The notes under the pieces: model-generated
Database searches by the model: none
What the model saw: the letters and a program-made list of their open reading frames with translations, nothing else
What the model was told of the DNA's origin: nothing
NCBI GenBank assembly: GCA_947494995.1
Contig: CANLWY010000005.1
Location: 179,700 to 243,699 of the forward strand
Direction: 5' to 3'
DNA length: 64,000 nucleotides
From: an uncultured Campylobacterales bacterium
GTDB lineage: Bacteria; Campylobacterota; Campylobacteria; Campylobacterales; Arcobacteraceae
Made by a program: the position numbers and the translations under genes
In this document: positions 63,874-64,000 of the stretch, one piece after another
Layout of the letters: every line of letters starts with the position of its first letter
How positions within the stretch are numbered: the first letter of the stretch is position 1

Positions 63874-63923
63874 AAAAAGCTTCTAGATAAAAGAACCAAA
63901 GTTCAAATATCTAAAAGCTTTTT
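63874..63923. terminator. bidirectional terminator between the AraC-type gene and tRNA-Asn
   Basis: Arms AAAAAGCTTCTAGATA (63874-63889) and TATCTAAAAGCTTTTT (63908-63923) pair over 15 of 16 bases. The loop holds a smaller GAAC/GTTC hairpin. A T run lies after the stem on both strands (five T on plus, eight or more on minus), so it can serve both convergent genes. Confidence 0.8.
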
Positions 63924-63924
63924 A

Positions 63925-63999
63925 TGGCTCCGGTACTTGGATTCGAACCAAGGACCAAATGATTAACAGTCATCTACTCTACCACTGAGCTATACCGGA
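63925..63999 (-). tRNA. tRNA-Asn (anticodon GTT)
   Basis: A 75-base cloverleaf on the minus strand. The acceptor arms TCCGGTA and TACCGGA pair fully; the D arm holds AGCTCAGTGGTAGAGT, the anticodon loop is CTGTTAA with anticodon GTT, the T arm holds TTGGTTCGAATCCAA, and the CCA end is encoded. The 5' end is one base from the window edge, so the upstream context is not visible. Confidence 0.97.
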
Positions 64000-64000
64000 A

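Noticed and set aside
1..64000. CRISPR arrays, insertion sequences, prophage or integrative element ends
   Set aside because: No spaced direct repeats, transposase or integrase motifs, or terminal repeats were seen. The tRNA-Asn at the right edge could be an integration site, but what lies beyond it is not visible.

Overview
The window is AT-rich (about 70% A+T by eye) and densely coded. Its gene content points to a free-living, probably marine or sediment member of the Arcobacter group (Campylobacterota). The signs are many histidine kinases with the HQWRQPL phosphoacceptor motif, a NavAb-type single-repeat ion channel, a flavocytochrome c sulfide dehydrogenase, a glutaminyl-tRNA synthetase fused to a YqeY domain, frequent TTG/GTG starts, and short overlapping operons. 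No insertion sequence, prophage, CRISPR array or rRNA operon is visible. The only RNA gene recognised is a tRNA-Asn at the right edge.

Left part (1-24 kb): a NUDIX hydrolase cut by the window edge; an OmpR-type two-component pair; a methylthioribose salvage operon (mtnK, mtnA, class II aldolase-like gene); a Cache sensor kinase; YajQ; a secreted DUF1501/DUF1800 pair; a PhnD-like binding protein translationally coupled to a sensor kinase; divergent uracil permease and upp; an epimerase-like gene, an ion channel and DUF423; a purine permease with a phosphoribosyltransferase; a FIST-domain kinase; an aminotransferase and an AraC/GyrI regulator.

Middle part (24-49 kb): two diguanylate cyclases with periplasmic haem-c-type sensor domains, a double-Cache chemoreceptor, aat, the sulfide dehydrogenase pair, a radical SAM/DUF4130 gene pair, a GGDEF-EAL protein with a degenerate GGDEF half, a thioredoxin-like protein, a 41-residue membrane peptide gene missed by length cut-offs, glnS-yqeY, a DjlA-like protein, a tesA-ybbA-ybbP-type operon and further orphan kinases.

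Right part (49.5-62.6 kb) is the highlight: one long leftward operon for CO oxidation coupled to H2 evolution. The order is cooM, cooK, cooL, cooX, cooU, cooH (membrane energy-converting NiFe hydrogenase), cooF and cooS (CO dehydrogenase with all cluster ligands visible), cooC, then three accessory genes. The last is a normal hypA. The other two look like repurposed hydrogenase-maturation parts: a HypC domain fused to a truncated HypD-like domain that has lost the HypD cysteines, and a CooU-CooH fusion that has lost the N-terminal CxxC nickel ligands but kept the C-terminal CxxC. They lie between cooC and hypA, where Rhodospirillum rubrum has cooT/cooJ. They are the best candidates here for an undescribed nickel-handling, scaffold or sensing module. 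An AraC-family regulator is divergent from cooM, and no CooA or RcoM is present in the window.
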